A DNA stretch of 64,000 nucleotides. It comes from Sulfurimicrobium sp963779055 (lineage in GTDB: Bacteria; Pseudomonadota; Gammaproteobacteria; Burkholderiales; Sulfuricellaceae). Position 1 is the first letter of the stretch. Each line of letters starts with the position of its first letter. The position numbers and the translations under genes were made by a program. Of this stretch, positions 26,543-35,334 are shown piece after piece. The notes beneath the pieces were generated by a model. That model searched no databases. It saw nothing but the letters and a program-made list of their open reading frames with translations, and was not told where the DNA came from. The stretch covers positions 124,001-188,000 of the forward strand of contig CAVZWN010000004.1 of assembly GCA_963779055.1 (NCBI GenBank), in the 5' to 3' direction.

Positions 26543-27346
26543 TTACATCTCCTTCAGCAGCACCTGTCCGCGCTGGTAGCAATCAGTGAAACGCTCCAGC
26601 CCATGTGAGCCGCCATTGACCAATCTGCGGGCATGGCGCAGGTCATGTTCCATCAGCGCCTCCTTGATGGCGCGTTCCTTGGCCTTGATAAAACTGCACA
26701 ATAAGCGTGCGGCGATGAGCGGGTCATTGGCCAGTTCGGGATTATTGATGAGGTCGTCACCCAGGCCGATGGCATGGCCATGTTGCCGGTAGTTGGCTTT
26801 GCCGGTGAGCTGGATAAAGCCGCGACCACAATAGCGTGCGCCGTCCCCCGGCTGGCTGTTGCCGATATCGGTGCGATGGTCGTAAAGATCGAAGGGCTTT
26901 CCACCGGGCGAAGTATTAAATCGCGACTTTCCTTCAGAAATGGGCACGAAGCCTTCCGTCTCTGCCCGGATGCTGGCCAGTGCCATCAGCACCATGGGCT
27001 TCTCCTGCAGTTTGGCTTCAACCAGCCCTTGCAACACGGCGGGCAAGTATTTCTTGATATTCTTGCTAGGCGTGAAGGGAAACATGACGCAGGTGTTCTC
27101 CACCGTAACCTGCGGAATGGCGCTGGGCAGGGTGGCATCGCTCATCAGGCCCAAAGCAGCCAGGGTGCGAGGTCCCGCCACGCCGTCGGCCAACAGCCTC
27201 TGGCTAGACTGAAAACCACGGACCGCCGCCTCGGTGCCGGGTCCGAAATCGCCATCAATCTTGCCGGGCGAAAAGCCCAACTCGACCAGGCGTGATTGCA
27301 AGAGTTTGACTTCATCGCCGGATGAACCGGGTCGCAGCGTGTTCAT
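26543..27346 (-). CDS. Peptidoglycan-binding, GH19-type lysozyme/endolysin-like protein
   Basis: The 267-residue protein has an N-terminal peptidoglycan-binding domain (residues 5-65: LRPGSSGDEVKLLQSRLVEL, IDGDFGPGTEAAVRGFQ). A chitinase-19/lysozyme-like domain follows, with the putative catalytic glutamate in IRAETEGF and the conserved GARYCGRGFIQLTGKANY. It should cleave the glycan strands of the cell wall. There is no signal peptide, as in phage endolysins, so access to the wall would need a holin, another secretion route or membrane damage. AAGGAGA is eight bases before the ATG. It is the last gene of the 41667-26543 minus-strand series and could be its wall-degrading output. A solitary lysozyme gene is the alternative. 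Confidence 0.85.
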   Translation of the reverse strand: MNTLRPGSSGDEVKLLQSRLVELGFSPGKIDGDFGPGTEAAVRGFQSSQRLLADGVAGPRTLAALGLMSDATLPSAIPQVTVENTCVMFPFTPSKNIKKYLPAVLQGLVEAKLQEKPMVLMALASIRAETEGFVPISEGKSRFNTSPGGKPFDLYDHRTDIGNSQPGDGARYCGRGFIQLTGKANYRQHGHAIGLGDDLINNPELANDPLIAARLLCSFIKAKERAIKEALMEHDLRHARRLVNGGSHGLERFTDCYQRGQVLLKEM

Positions 27347-27437
27347 GATGGTTGTCTCCTTTTATGGTAAATGATCTGATCAAACAGGCCGTGCCTTGGG
27401 GGCCGCCAGCCAATCAGGCCGGCCACTTTTCTGGCCG

Positions 27438-27941
27438 CTATCCGCCCCGCTCGATCTGTGAACGCAATTTCTGCAGCATTTCCACCGCCTTCGCCAGATT
27501 CCTGGCAAATTCGGGGTCTTCGGTATCGCTGAGGCTGCTGCGCAGGTCTTGCAGGTGGTGTACGCTTTCCGTCAGGGATTGCGCGGCCCGGCGGGTCTTT
27601 TCCAGGCGAATCTCCGCGGCCCGCATGCCCGCCGATTCGGCCTGTTCGCGGAACAGCCTGGCAATCAGATGCCATTCGGCAGTACGCCCCGCAATCTCCT
27701 TGAACCGTTCGTCCAGGGTGGCCAGCATCAGATCCTGCGAAGCTCTCGCTGCAAGCCCATCCAGCGCCTTGATGGCCGCATCGTTAGGGCGGGAATTGAC
27801 GATGAACCCGGCCAGCCGATCACTCACCGCCAGACGCATTTCGATATCGGGGCTGCTTGCTGCCGCCTTTGCCGCATCCAGCAGTTCACCCAGTTTATCG
27901 GTCCATTGCTGCAAACCCTCGATGTTGTCCCATTCGCTCAT
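27438..27941 (-). CDS. Helical cytoplasmic protein of unknown function
   Basis: I do not recognise this 167-residue protein. It is almost wholly helical and charged, with a heptad-like C-terminal half (RRAAQSLTESVHHLQDL, AKAVEMLQKLRSQIE). It has no signal or membrane segment and no catalytic motif. The ATG overlaps the stop of the upstream lipoprotein gene (ATGA), so the two are translationally coupled and probably act together. It lies 91 bases before the GH19 gene. It could be a cytoplasmic adaptor or an immunity-type partner, but nothing in the sequence decides this. Confidence 0.75.
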   Translation of the reverse strand: MSEWDNIEGLQQWTDKLGELLDAAKAAASSPDIEMRLAVSDRLAGFIVNSRPNDAAIKALDGLAARASQDLMLATLDERFKEIAGRTAEWHLIARLFREQAESAGMRAAEIRLEKTRRAAQSLTESVHHLQDLRSSLSDTEDPEFARNLAKAVEMLQKLRSQIERGG

Positions 27942-28921
27942 AGCGCTCTAAGCCTCCTCACAAGCGCCCTCGCCTCCAGCGTGGCCTGGATTAGCGCTTC
28001 TACATTCACCGTCCGTTTTTCCCGCACGGCTGCTGCGATAGCGCGATGGGCGGCAGCCCACTCGGCCACGGCCACCTGGGTCGCTTTAATCAATTCAATG
28101 CGGACCTTGAGCGTGCTTTCCATCTCCGCCCGGGCCTTTTCCAGCGGCTCGCGCCACACCCGCGTCACTTCATACAATTCACCGATCTTGCGCAGACGCT
28201 GTTCATCTTCCGGGCGCAAGCCGCTCCTGGCATAGATTTCCTTGCGCTCCTTGACCAGGGTCTTGAGATAACCCAGCTCTTCGTTGTAGTTCAGCACCAG
28301 CGCATCCCGCTGCAATCTGTGGGTCACTCGCAATATATCCTCCGATGCCTGCAGATCCTGCGCGAGCAGGGTTGCCACGCGATCCACTGCAGGCTGGGCT
28401 GCCTGCAGTGCCTGGTCGAGAGACTGGGCAGCGCGCACGGCGGCGATGTGGCCATAGATAAAGGCGGCGGCATCAGTCGCTGCGGCTAGTGTTCCAGACG
28501 CTGGCAGGACAATGCCTGCACCAGTGGCAAGCTTGCCCAAGGAATCAGCCAGGGAACGCGCTGCCTCGGCTCCTTCCGTAGCTGAACGGGCGATATCGGC
28601 CACCGCATCTGTATAGGCGACAAGCGCATCGGCGGCCTCGACCCGCGCCTTCCAGTCTGTGGCAAACTTCTGCGAGCTTTCCCTGATCCGCATCGCGGCC
28701 GGGTCGCCGGCTTCATAACTGCCGGCTGCAGCATCCAGCCCGGATTGCACCGCGCTGCCCCCGGCCAGAACCGTAGACCGCAGTTGCAAGGTAGCATCAC
28801 GGTAAGGTGTCAGATCGGGCAAACTTGCACACCCCTCCAACAGGGCGAATAAAGCCGGAACCAGCATTTTCGGAATCGTCTTGAACCTTGCCTCCATTCC
28901 CTGTTTCCTCACAAGTTGCAT
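27938..28921 (-). CDS. Helical lipoprotein of unknown function
   Basis: The product has about 327 residues from the ATG at 28921, which has AGGAG seven bases upstream. An ATG at 28897 with GAGG upstream is an alternative. Both give a basic start, a hydrophobic stretch (MLVPALFALLEG) and a lipobox ending in Cys (EGCAS), so this is probably a periplasm-facing lipoprotein. The mature part is long, helical and alanine-rich, with charged coiled-coil-like segments and no known catalytic motif. It sits about 120 bases after the giant CHAT gene, same strand, and overlaps the next gene by four bases. It may link the otherwise cytoplasmic effector series to the envelope. Confidence 0.75.
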   Translation of the reverse strand: MQLVRKQGMEARFKTIPKMLVPALFALLEGCASLPDLTPYRDATLQLRSTVLAGGSAVQSGLDAAAGSYEAGDPAAMRIRESSQKFATDWKARVEAADALVAYTDAVADIARSATEGAEAARSLADSLGKLATGAGIVLPASGTLAAATDAAAFIYGHIAAVRAAQSLDQALQAAQPAVDRVATLLAQDLQASEDILRVTHRLQRDALVLNYNEELGYLKTLVKERKEIYARSGLRPEDEQRLRKIGELYEVTRVWREPLEKARAEMESTLKVRIELIKATQVAVAEWAAAHRAIAAAVREKRTVNVEALIQATLEARALVRRLRAL

Positions 28922-29041
28922 TTTTGTGCTCCTGACGAGATACGATCCAGAATCCTGAACTGCTGCCGCTTGGCTGCTTTGCCCATGACAGCCCGGATTT
29001 GCAGTGCCCAATGTTTTAATAGCCATTCTGCCATCATGGCG

Positions 29042-32000
29042 CTAGCCGGTGACGCATTTTTCGACGCCTTCGATAAGCTTTTTCAATGCCGTCTTTACCT
29101 TGCTGGACTTATCGTCCGAGGGCAGCATATCGATCAGGAATTTCAGCTGATTGGTGGCCGACTCCTGTTCGCGCGCGCTGCCCAGGCGCTTGAGCACATC
29201 GCAATAGCGTGCGCTCAGGCGGTTCAACACCTCGGGGTGGGTGATGCAAGCATCGGCGTGATTGGCGTAACAGGCCCACAGGGCATCGATCCTTTCAGCT
29301 TCGACTTCGGCCAGGGCATGAAAGAAGTCCCGGCTCTCGGCGTAGCGTCTCCGGCTGTTTTCAACCCCGGCTTGCAGCAGGCTGGAAAGTTGACTTGCGC
29401 GCGCATCGAAACTCGCGCGCTCCCCTCTGGCTGCGGTCAGGACATCTCCGTCCAGCGCATTGAACAACGGGTAGTAATCCCATTCGCCATTGGCCTGGCG
29501 GGCGTGTTCTGCGGCGCGCCAGTAGGCCGTGCGCATCTCGCCAAGACAGTGCTTGATGTCCTTGCGATTGCTGCGCGCAGAGTGCGTCTGGGCAAGGCGC
29601 TTCCAGTAGGAGCCGAGCAGCGATAAGCGTTCGACGGTCGCGCCGATTTCGACCAGCAGGTTCAGCCGGGCCAAGCCTTCATTCATGTAGCCGGAGCCTG
29701 CTTCCTGCTTCTTGCCGCCCTTGGCCGCCAGCAATCCGGCGCCGTAGCGGATCTCCAGATTGGCGAGCTGCTCCAGGGCTTTCAGGCTGAACCCGGCGTC
29801 TTCCAGTGCCAGCGCGGCACGATAGTGATCAATGGCGCGGCCGGTGTCGCCGAGCTCGGCCCAGGCGCTGGCGAGCTTTTCCCGGACGCTGGCTTTCTGG
29901 AAGTCCGGGCCGCGCGCCGCTTGTTCGATGGCCTTGATCTGTTTGCTGTAGAAGTCCTTTTTCTCGCCATCGCTGGCGCCCTGAAGGCGAGCGCAATACA
30001 TGTCGAGATCGGCGACGAGATCGCTGGCGTGGATGTAATCCCCGGCGCCTGACGAATCTTCCCATGCATCGGGGAAACGGTAGCGCTCGTCGCCATAAGC
30101 CTGATAAGCGCCCCAGGTGTTGCTGAGGCGATGTTGCTCGTAGGTGGCGGCGCGTGCCTGGAGCACCGCCTGGCCGAAGCGTTTGCCGTCAAACATGGCC
30201 TGGTAAAAGACCTGCGCAAAGGTATTGGCGGCGCTGTCGTCCACGGCCCATCCCGCTGCCATGACGGCCTTGCAGCCCATCTCGATGAACTGCGTGGCCA
30301 GGTTGGCGGCCAGTTCGCCCCAGCGTGGCTGGGCTTCTTCCTTCATAGCGCCGAGGTGGCAGCAATTGATGAAGACGAATTCCGGCACGTGCCGGAGTTT
30401 GTCGACCTGCGCCGTTGTCAGATAAGTCTTCGGCCCGAGGACCATGCCGGTAAGGCCGGTCTCCTTGTCCTTGACCACACCGTGCCCGGCCAGGTGCATG
30501 AAGCGGTAGCGCCCGTAAAACAGGGCATCGAATACCTGCTGGGCATTGGCGCGGTAGAGGTCGTTGACCTCATAGCCCTGGGCGGAGAATGCCTTGGCGA
30601 CGACTCTGGCTTCATCTTGCGCACGGGGCAGCTCGATCATGCCGGACTGGGTGTCGCCGACGATGAAGACACGGCTTTCGGTCACAGTCGGCACCCTGCC
30701 CCGGCCATGAGTCGTGGCGAGCTGGCGCACCAGTTCGACTCGGGTAGCCAGGGGCTTTTCACCGGGCAGTTCGCTGTCGCGCATCAGCTCCCACGGATAA
30801 GAGGCGGCTTCCTGATCGACAGACATCATCAGGCTGCGCACTTCGGCCACGGCCTCTTTCATTCCGTTGGGCACCATGAGTTCGAATATGGCGCGCGACA
30901 GGCCAGGCTGATCCTGGGTGGCACGGGTGATCGAGGCGATCAGACCATCCACCGCCTGACGCTGGTCCGCCTCGGCAGCAACCTCGTTGCGCGCCCGGTC
31001 GGTGATGACGGTAAAACGCAGCCCGCCGTTGCCGTTGGCGACGATATGCACGCGATAGGCGCCAGGCGCTCCACCGCTGCTGACACAGCGTCCGCGATAA
31101 CCTCCGGCGCCGGATCTCAGGCGGCCATCGAAGCGCACGCTGTCTGCAAAGCGCGCATCACCGGCCAGATCGCGCAGGGCCATTACCGTTGCAATGGCGC
31201 GATCCTCGGCTTCTTCATACAGAGTCAGGTGACCGATCCGGGTTTTCATTTCGGCACGGCTCAGCGCCTCGTTGGCTTGCCGCAAGGCGTCGAGCAGGCA
31301 GCGCGCGCCGACTTCGATGCTGAGGCCGCTGAAGCCGGTCCCCACCAGCACGGCAGAGACCGCCAGCCGCCCGGAACCGGTGATGCCGGTGCGGCGGCAC
31401 TGCTCCCGGCTGCGCGCATATTCCAGCAGGCCGTTGCTCAGCGCCAGGGTGAGCTTGCCGGGCATCAGTTCGCCCAGTGGGCCCAGTCCGGCAACGATGG
31501 CGCCGCCGGGCTTGCCGCCCGCTACCGGATTCAGAAAGACCATGGCATCGTCCGCCTGGGCCGGATAGCGGCCCAGCATGGAAGCGCGCGCCAGTTGCCC
31601 GTCCAGATGGCTATCCAGGAAACTGGCGCTGCCGCGCAGGCTGTCGTTGGCGTAAGCGCCGATCAGCACCGGCGATCCGGCGCTGGCCAGGCTGCCGTGA
31701 ATGACTTCAAGGATGGCGGGCGCTTCCTTGCTTGCCGAAGCGCGCTGGCCAGGACGGGCGCCGCCGGTAGCGGCGGCAAGGACCTCGTCGAGGCTCGGAT
31801 ACAGGGCATGCCCTTCCAGCCCACGCGGGCGGAAGATGGGCGCAGACTCGCCGCGCGTCCCGGGCGGGATGCGGGCCAGCGCGGATTCGCGCGTGTCGCC
31901 GGTTTCGATCAGTTCCCGATAGGCCTCGAAGGCCTTTTCGTGATTGGCCAGATCGCCATGCGCGGCATCGGTGTACCACACCGGCACGCCAGGCGGGATA

Positions 32001-34402
32001 CCCGTCTTCCACGGCACCCGGCCATCGCCCTCGTCGACCCAGCCGATCTCCACCCGGCCCTCGACGATACGCACGGCGATGGGCGTGGGCGCGCGCCCTG
32101 CGACATAGAGGGTGCATTCCGGGTCAAGCCCTGCAGCGCGCAGGGCAGCGATGGTGTCGCGCGCCTTTCCCAGCGCGCCTTGCTGCGGCGGCAGCCAGGA
32201 CTTGCCTTTCTTCGAATCCTGGTCCTCAGCGTACCAGTTCTCCCAGACCCTGGCGTCGAAGTAGTCGACGCCATCGCTGGCCTGGCCGTTATCTTCCGGC
32301 CAGGGCAGAAGTTCCAGCACGCCGGGGAAATCACGGACGATCTCCAGGAAGTCCCGCATGTCGTGTTTCCAGTCGAACCAGCGCTCGATGGTCTGGACGA
32401 AATCGTCGCGTCCCATGAGCACGGCGGCGATGGAATGCGAGCCCTGATTAGGCGTTCCCAGCTGCAGCAGACGGCTGCCGGGGATGGCCTTGAACTTGTC
32501 CCAGCGCCCTTTCAGCGCCAGCCGGGCAACCAGGCCGCCCATGGAATGGGCGACGATGCGCAGGGGCTGGCCGCGCTTTTTGGCGTCGAGCATGGCCTGA
32601 TCGAGTTCCCTGCCGAAGCGCTCTGCCGCATCGCTGACCGACAGGCGCCAGTCGTAGGAAAAGGGCCGTACTTCATGGCTATCGGCCAGGTGACGCGCCA
32701 GCATCTCGTAGTTGCGGTCCATCCAGCCGTCCGGTGTGACGCCCTGCGCATCCACCTTGAGCTTGTCCATTTCGCCCGACCACATGCTGAAGGGCTCGAA
32801 CCAGATACGGTTCTTGCCGCGCTGGATATGGCTGCCCATGATGCCGGGCAGGAGGAACACAATGGGGGCGTCATCCTTGCGCTTGGGCTCCCTGCCGCCG
32901 CGACTGATCGCGGCCCTGGACGGTCCTTCGAGCAACTGGAACTGGCTGTCGTCGCCCCTGAGCGCGCCCAGCAATGCCAGCGCGCTCTCGTCGCGCTCGA
33001 AATAGCTGAAGTGGGTGACTTGCGGACCGCTGACCGGTTTCTGGTGGATGCCCTGCACACGCATCGCGCCGCCGCTCATGGAGGGCGTGTTCACCACCAG
33101 GTCGGTCTCGCTGCCGTAGAAAACCTCTGACAGACAGTCGCCCAGCCAGGGCAGCAGGCCATCTCCCTGAAAATCACCGGCCAGCACATGCAGAGGGTGT
33201 TCAATCTTCACGCCCGGGGTATTGAGCAGGCCCACCAGCGGCGAATCGGGCATCATGGCCTCGATTCCGGGCAGGATACGCGCATCGGTGCGTTCCTTGA
33301 CCACCGCAAGCAGGAAGCACTTGAGCAGGCCATAGCCTTTGGCCACCGGCTCCATACCGGGAATAAGCTTGCCCGTCGCGTCAAAGCCTTTGCCCAGCAG
33401 GTTGAGCATGACGCTGGCCCAGCGGTCCAGCCGCCCCGAGGCCAGGGTGGTGCCACGCGCCGGGCAGGCGACGCGCACGAAGCGCTCGACGCGAATGGCG
33501 CGCTTGCGCAGCTCCCGGTTGAGTTCACGCAGACGTTCGGCATCAGCCTCGAATCCATCGCGCCCGAGACGTTCGGCATGTGCCAGGAAGCGTTCGATCT
33601 CGGCATCGGTGAACGGCTCCAGATCGATGCGGTTGGCGCGCGCCAGCAGTTCGCCCACCATGCCGCCGCGCGAATGGCTGACCAGATGCAGGCGCGCGCC
33701 CTTGGGCAGGGTCTTGACCAGATCCAGCGCGTTGGCGATGGGGCTTTCGGTCAGGCTGCGGTGTTCGAAGGCATAGAGGCGGGAGCCGTAAGCCGCGGCC
33801 AGTTGCTCGCGGTATGTGCCGTTGCTCCACAGATCCTTGAAGCTGCCTTCTGTCGAGGACGCCGTGCCGTGAATGAAGATCAGCGTCGGCTCGGCGGATG
33901 CGGGTAGCGCGTCCACCTTGCTCAGCCCGAAAGCCTCGCTGGCACAACGGTACAGGCCATTGTGGTCGTCCAGCTCCGCATCCTGGAAGGTGCCCGCAGC
34001 AATCAGTGCGGTCATGCCTGCCGGGCCATGCCGGTAGACCCGCAAGCCCTTGAGAATCCAGGCGCCCAGGCCGTCGCGCGCGACGCCTTCAGGCAAGCGC
34101 GCCCCCGAGAGGCGCAGCACCTGGCCGACCTCGATCTGCCCTGCATCACCTTCGCCGCGCCCCGCCGCCGCTCCCAGGTAGCGCCCGGCGTCCTCGGCAG
34201 CCACCAGGATGCTGGTGCCATTGGCCAGCTCCAGCTCCAGCACCGCATCGGCTTCAAGAACCTCCGGCGTGACGCGCTGCGCCTCGCCGCGCGTCACGCC
34301 ATCCAGCTCGTAGACCTCGGCTGGCCATTCAGCGAGGGTGGCGTCTTCACCCTTGAGCGCGCCATCGATGCGCAGCTTGATGTTGCCTGGTTCCTTGCTC
34401 AT
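29042..34402 (-). CDS. 1786-residue double alpha/beta-hydrolase, CHAT-protease and TPR protein
   Basis: Domains in order: an N-terminal beta-rich region; a first alpha/beta-hydrolase (FIHGTASS ... nucleophile in LVSHSRGGMVG, near residue 242); a second, LCAT-like hydrolase (FLLPGIMGSH ... IVAHSMGGLVAR, near 617). A region near residues 900-1000 recalls the N-terminal domain of M17 peptidases. A CHAT caspase-like protease follows, with His in LAGHG (near 1304) and Cys in INCCHLG (near 1345), and then TPR-like helices. All catalytic residues appear intact. No signal peptide or membrane helix is seen. AGGAG precedes the ATG, 44 bases after the metacaspase gene. The combination suggests a cytoplasmic machine with lipase and protease outputs. 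That it acts in defence or cell death is inference. Confidence 0.9.
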   Translation of the reverse strand: MSKEPGNIKLRIDGALKGEDATLAEWPAEVYELDGVTRGEAQRVTPEVLEADAVLELELANGTSILVAAEDAGRYLGAAAGRGEGDAGQIEVGQVLRLSGARLPEGVARDGLGAWILKGLRVYRHGPAGMTALIAAGTFQDAELDDHNGLYRCASEAFGLSKVDALPASAEPTLIFIHGTASSTEGSFKDLWSNGTYREQLAAAYGSRLYAFEHRSLTESPIANALDLVKTLPKGARLHLVSHSRGGMVGELLARANRIDLEPFTDAEIERFLAHAERLGRDGFEADAERLRELNRELRKRAIRVERFVRVACPARGTTLASGRLDRWASVMLNLLGKGFDATGKLIPGMEPVAKGYGLLKCFLLAVVKERTDARILPGIEAMMPDSPLVGLLNTPGVKIEHPLHVLAGDFQGDGLLPWLGDCLSEVFYGSETDLVVNTPSMSGGAMRVQGIHQKPVSGPQVTHFSYFERDESALALLGALRGDDSQFQLLEGPSRAAISRGGREPKRKDDAPIVFLLPGIMGSHIQRGKNRIWFEPFSMWSGEMDKLKVDAQGVTPDGWMDRNYEMLARHLADSHEVRPFSYDWRLSVSDAAERFGRELDQAMLDAKKRGQPLRIVAHSMGGLVARLALKGRWDKFKAIPGSRLLQLGTPNQGSHSIAAVLMGRDDFVQTIERWFDWKHDMRDFLEIVRDFPGVLELLPWPEDNGQASDGVDYFDARVWENWYAEDQDSKKGKSWLPPQQGALGKARDTIAALRAAGLDPECTLYVAGRAPTPIAVRIVEGRVEIGWVDEGDGRVPWKTGIPPGVPVWYTDAAHGDLANHEKAFEAYRELIETGDTRESALARIPPGTRGESAPIFRPRGLEGHALYPSLDEVLAAATGGARPGQRASASKEAPAILEVIHGSLASAGSPVLIGAYANDSLRGSASFLDSHLDGQLARASMLGRYPAQADDAMVFLNPVAGGKPGGAIVAGLGPLGELMPGKLTLALSNGLLEYARSREQCRRTGITGSGRLAVSAVLVGTGFSGLSIEVGARCLLDALRQANEALSRAEMKTRIGHLTLYEEAEDRAIATVMALRDLAGDARFADSVRFDGRLRSGAGGYRGRCVSSGGAPGAYRVHIVANGNGGLRFTVITDRARNEVAAEADQRQAVDGLIASITRATQDQPGLSRAIFELMVPNGMKEAVAEVRSLMMSVDQEAASYPWELMRDSELPGEKPLATRVELVRQLATTHGRGRVPTVTESRVFIVGDTQSGMIELPRAQDEARVVAKAFSAQGYEVNDLYRANAQQVFDALFYGRYRFMHLAGHGVVKDKETGLTGMVLGPKTYLTTAQVDKLRHVPEFVFINCCHLGAMKEEAQPRWGELAANLATQFIEMGCKAVMAAGWAVDDSAANTFAQVFYQAMFDGKRFGQAVLQARAATYEQHRLSNTWGAYQAYGDERYRFPDAWEDSSGAGDYIHASDLVADLDMYCARLQGASDGEKKDFYSKQIKAIEQAARGPDFQKASVREKLASAWAELGDTGRAIDHYRAALALEDAGFSLKALEQLANLEIRYGAGLLAAKGGKKQEAGSGYMNEGLARLNLLVEIGATVERLSLLGSYWKRLAQTHSARSNRKDIKHCLGEMRTAYWRAAEHARQANGEWDYYPLFNALDGDVLTAARGERASFDARASQLSSLLQAGVENSRRRYAESRDFFHALAEVEAERIDALWACYANHADACITHPEVLNRLSARYCDVLKRLGSAREQESATNQLKFLIDMLPSDDKSSKVKTALKKLIEGVEKCVTG

Positions 34403-34446
34403 TTCAATCTCCTTTTGAATTCATTCCTGGCACGGCGAGTGACGCC

Positions 34447-35235
34447 TCATTTGAAGACCTTGAAGCCACGTGATTTTTTGGTGCCGAGAATTTGCGGTGA
34501 CTGCGGCAGGCGCGTGGACGGCAGGTAAGCCCGAATGGCGTCGAACCACTTCAGATAGGTAGTCGGTTTGGCCTCGCGCAGCGTCTTCAGGGCATAGTAG
34601 GTGAAAGCGCCGTTGGGCCTGCCGTGAAAGCTGGTGTCCCAGCTGTATTCGTGGTCCTGGCAACCGGCCAGGAGCAGATCGCCGCCGGCGCGGGTGAAGC
34701 CTCCGCGCGGGGTCACGGTACTCAGGGCGGCGGGCGGGAGCGGGCCCTTCATCCACGCCTGGGGCGGCATGAAGCGTACCCTGGGCATGCCGGGATCAAG
34801 ATCGGCCTCATCGCCCCGGGTCACCGAGCCGGAGTGGCAGCTATCCGAAATCAGGGTAATGCGCACCCCGGCGGCGCGGCGCAAGAACAGCTCATGGATG
34901 TCGTCGTCGATCAAGGCACCCTTGCTTGCCAGATCGTAGGGACAGAGCGCCTCGTCGCGGCCGTCCGGCTCGTCGCCGTCGCTGTCCGGCACCCAGGTGC
35001 CGTGGCCGGAATAGGTGATCACCAGGCTGTCGCCTTTCGCGGCACCATCAATCAGGCCACCGATGGCCTTGATCATGGCGGCGCGGGTGGCCTTGCTGTC
35101 GAGGAGCTGCGTGACTGCGAAACCACGCCGGGTCAGCTCATCGGCCCAGTCGTTGGCGTCGTTGACGCAGCCGGACAGATCGTTGGAAGTGCCGGGGTAA
35201 TCGTTGATGCCGATACAGAGTGCTTTGCTTGCCAT
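34447..35235 (-). CDS. Type I metacaspase-like protease (caspase p20 domain)
   Basis: The 262-residue protein is essentially one caspase-family domain: KALCIGINDYPG at the N-terminus, catalytic His78 in TYSGHGTW and catalytic Cys133 in ISDSCHSGS. The first-shell acidic residues lie in DSDGDEPDGRDE. Length matches the catalytic core of bacterial metacaspases, cutting after Arg or Lys. It has no added recognition domain, so it may be recruited by the TPR proteins encoded beside it. GAAAGGAA precedes the ATG. It follows the TIR-PASTA gene by about 100 bases and precedes the CHAT gene, so two caspase-fold proteases are adjacent. Confidence 0.94.
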   Translation of the reverse strand: MASKALCIGINDYPGTSNDLSGCVNDANDWADELTRRGFAVTQLLDSKATRAAMIKAIGGLIDGAAKGDSLVITYSGHGTWVPDSDGDEPDGRDEALCPYDLASKGALIDDDIHELFLRRAAGVRITLISDSCHSGSVTRGDEADLDPGMPRVRFMPPQAWMKGPLPPAALSTVTPRGGFTRAGGDLLLAGCQDHEYSWDTSFHGRPNGAFTYYALKTLREAKPTTYLKWFDAIRAYLPSTRLPQSPQILGTKKSRGFKVFK

Positions 35236-35334
35236 GATAAGTTCCTTTCATTCCAGTTAAGTTCGGGCCGGGTTCAGGCCGGCGAAAATTCGGCTGAACA
35301 AGAGGTAATCAGCCAGTCACTACAGTCTTTGAGC

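Noticed and set aside
30131..33130. A 999-codon open frame on the plus strand
   Set aside because: It lies wholly antisense to the 1786-residue CHAT gene, whose domains and motifs are clear. The translated plus-strand product has no recognisable domain and is rich in Gly, Ala, His and Arg as expected of a shadow frame in GC-rich DNA.
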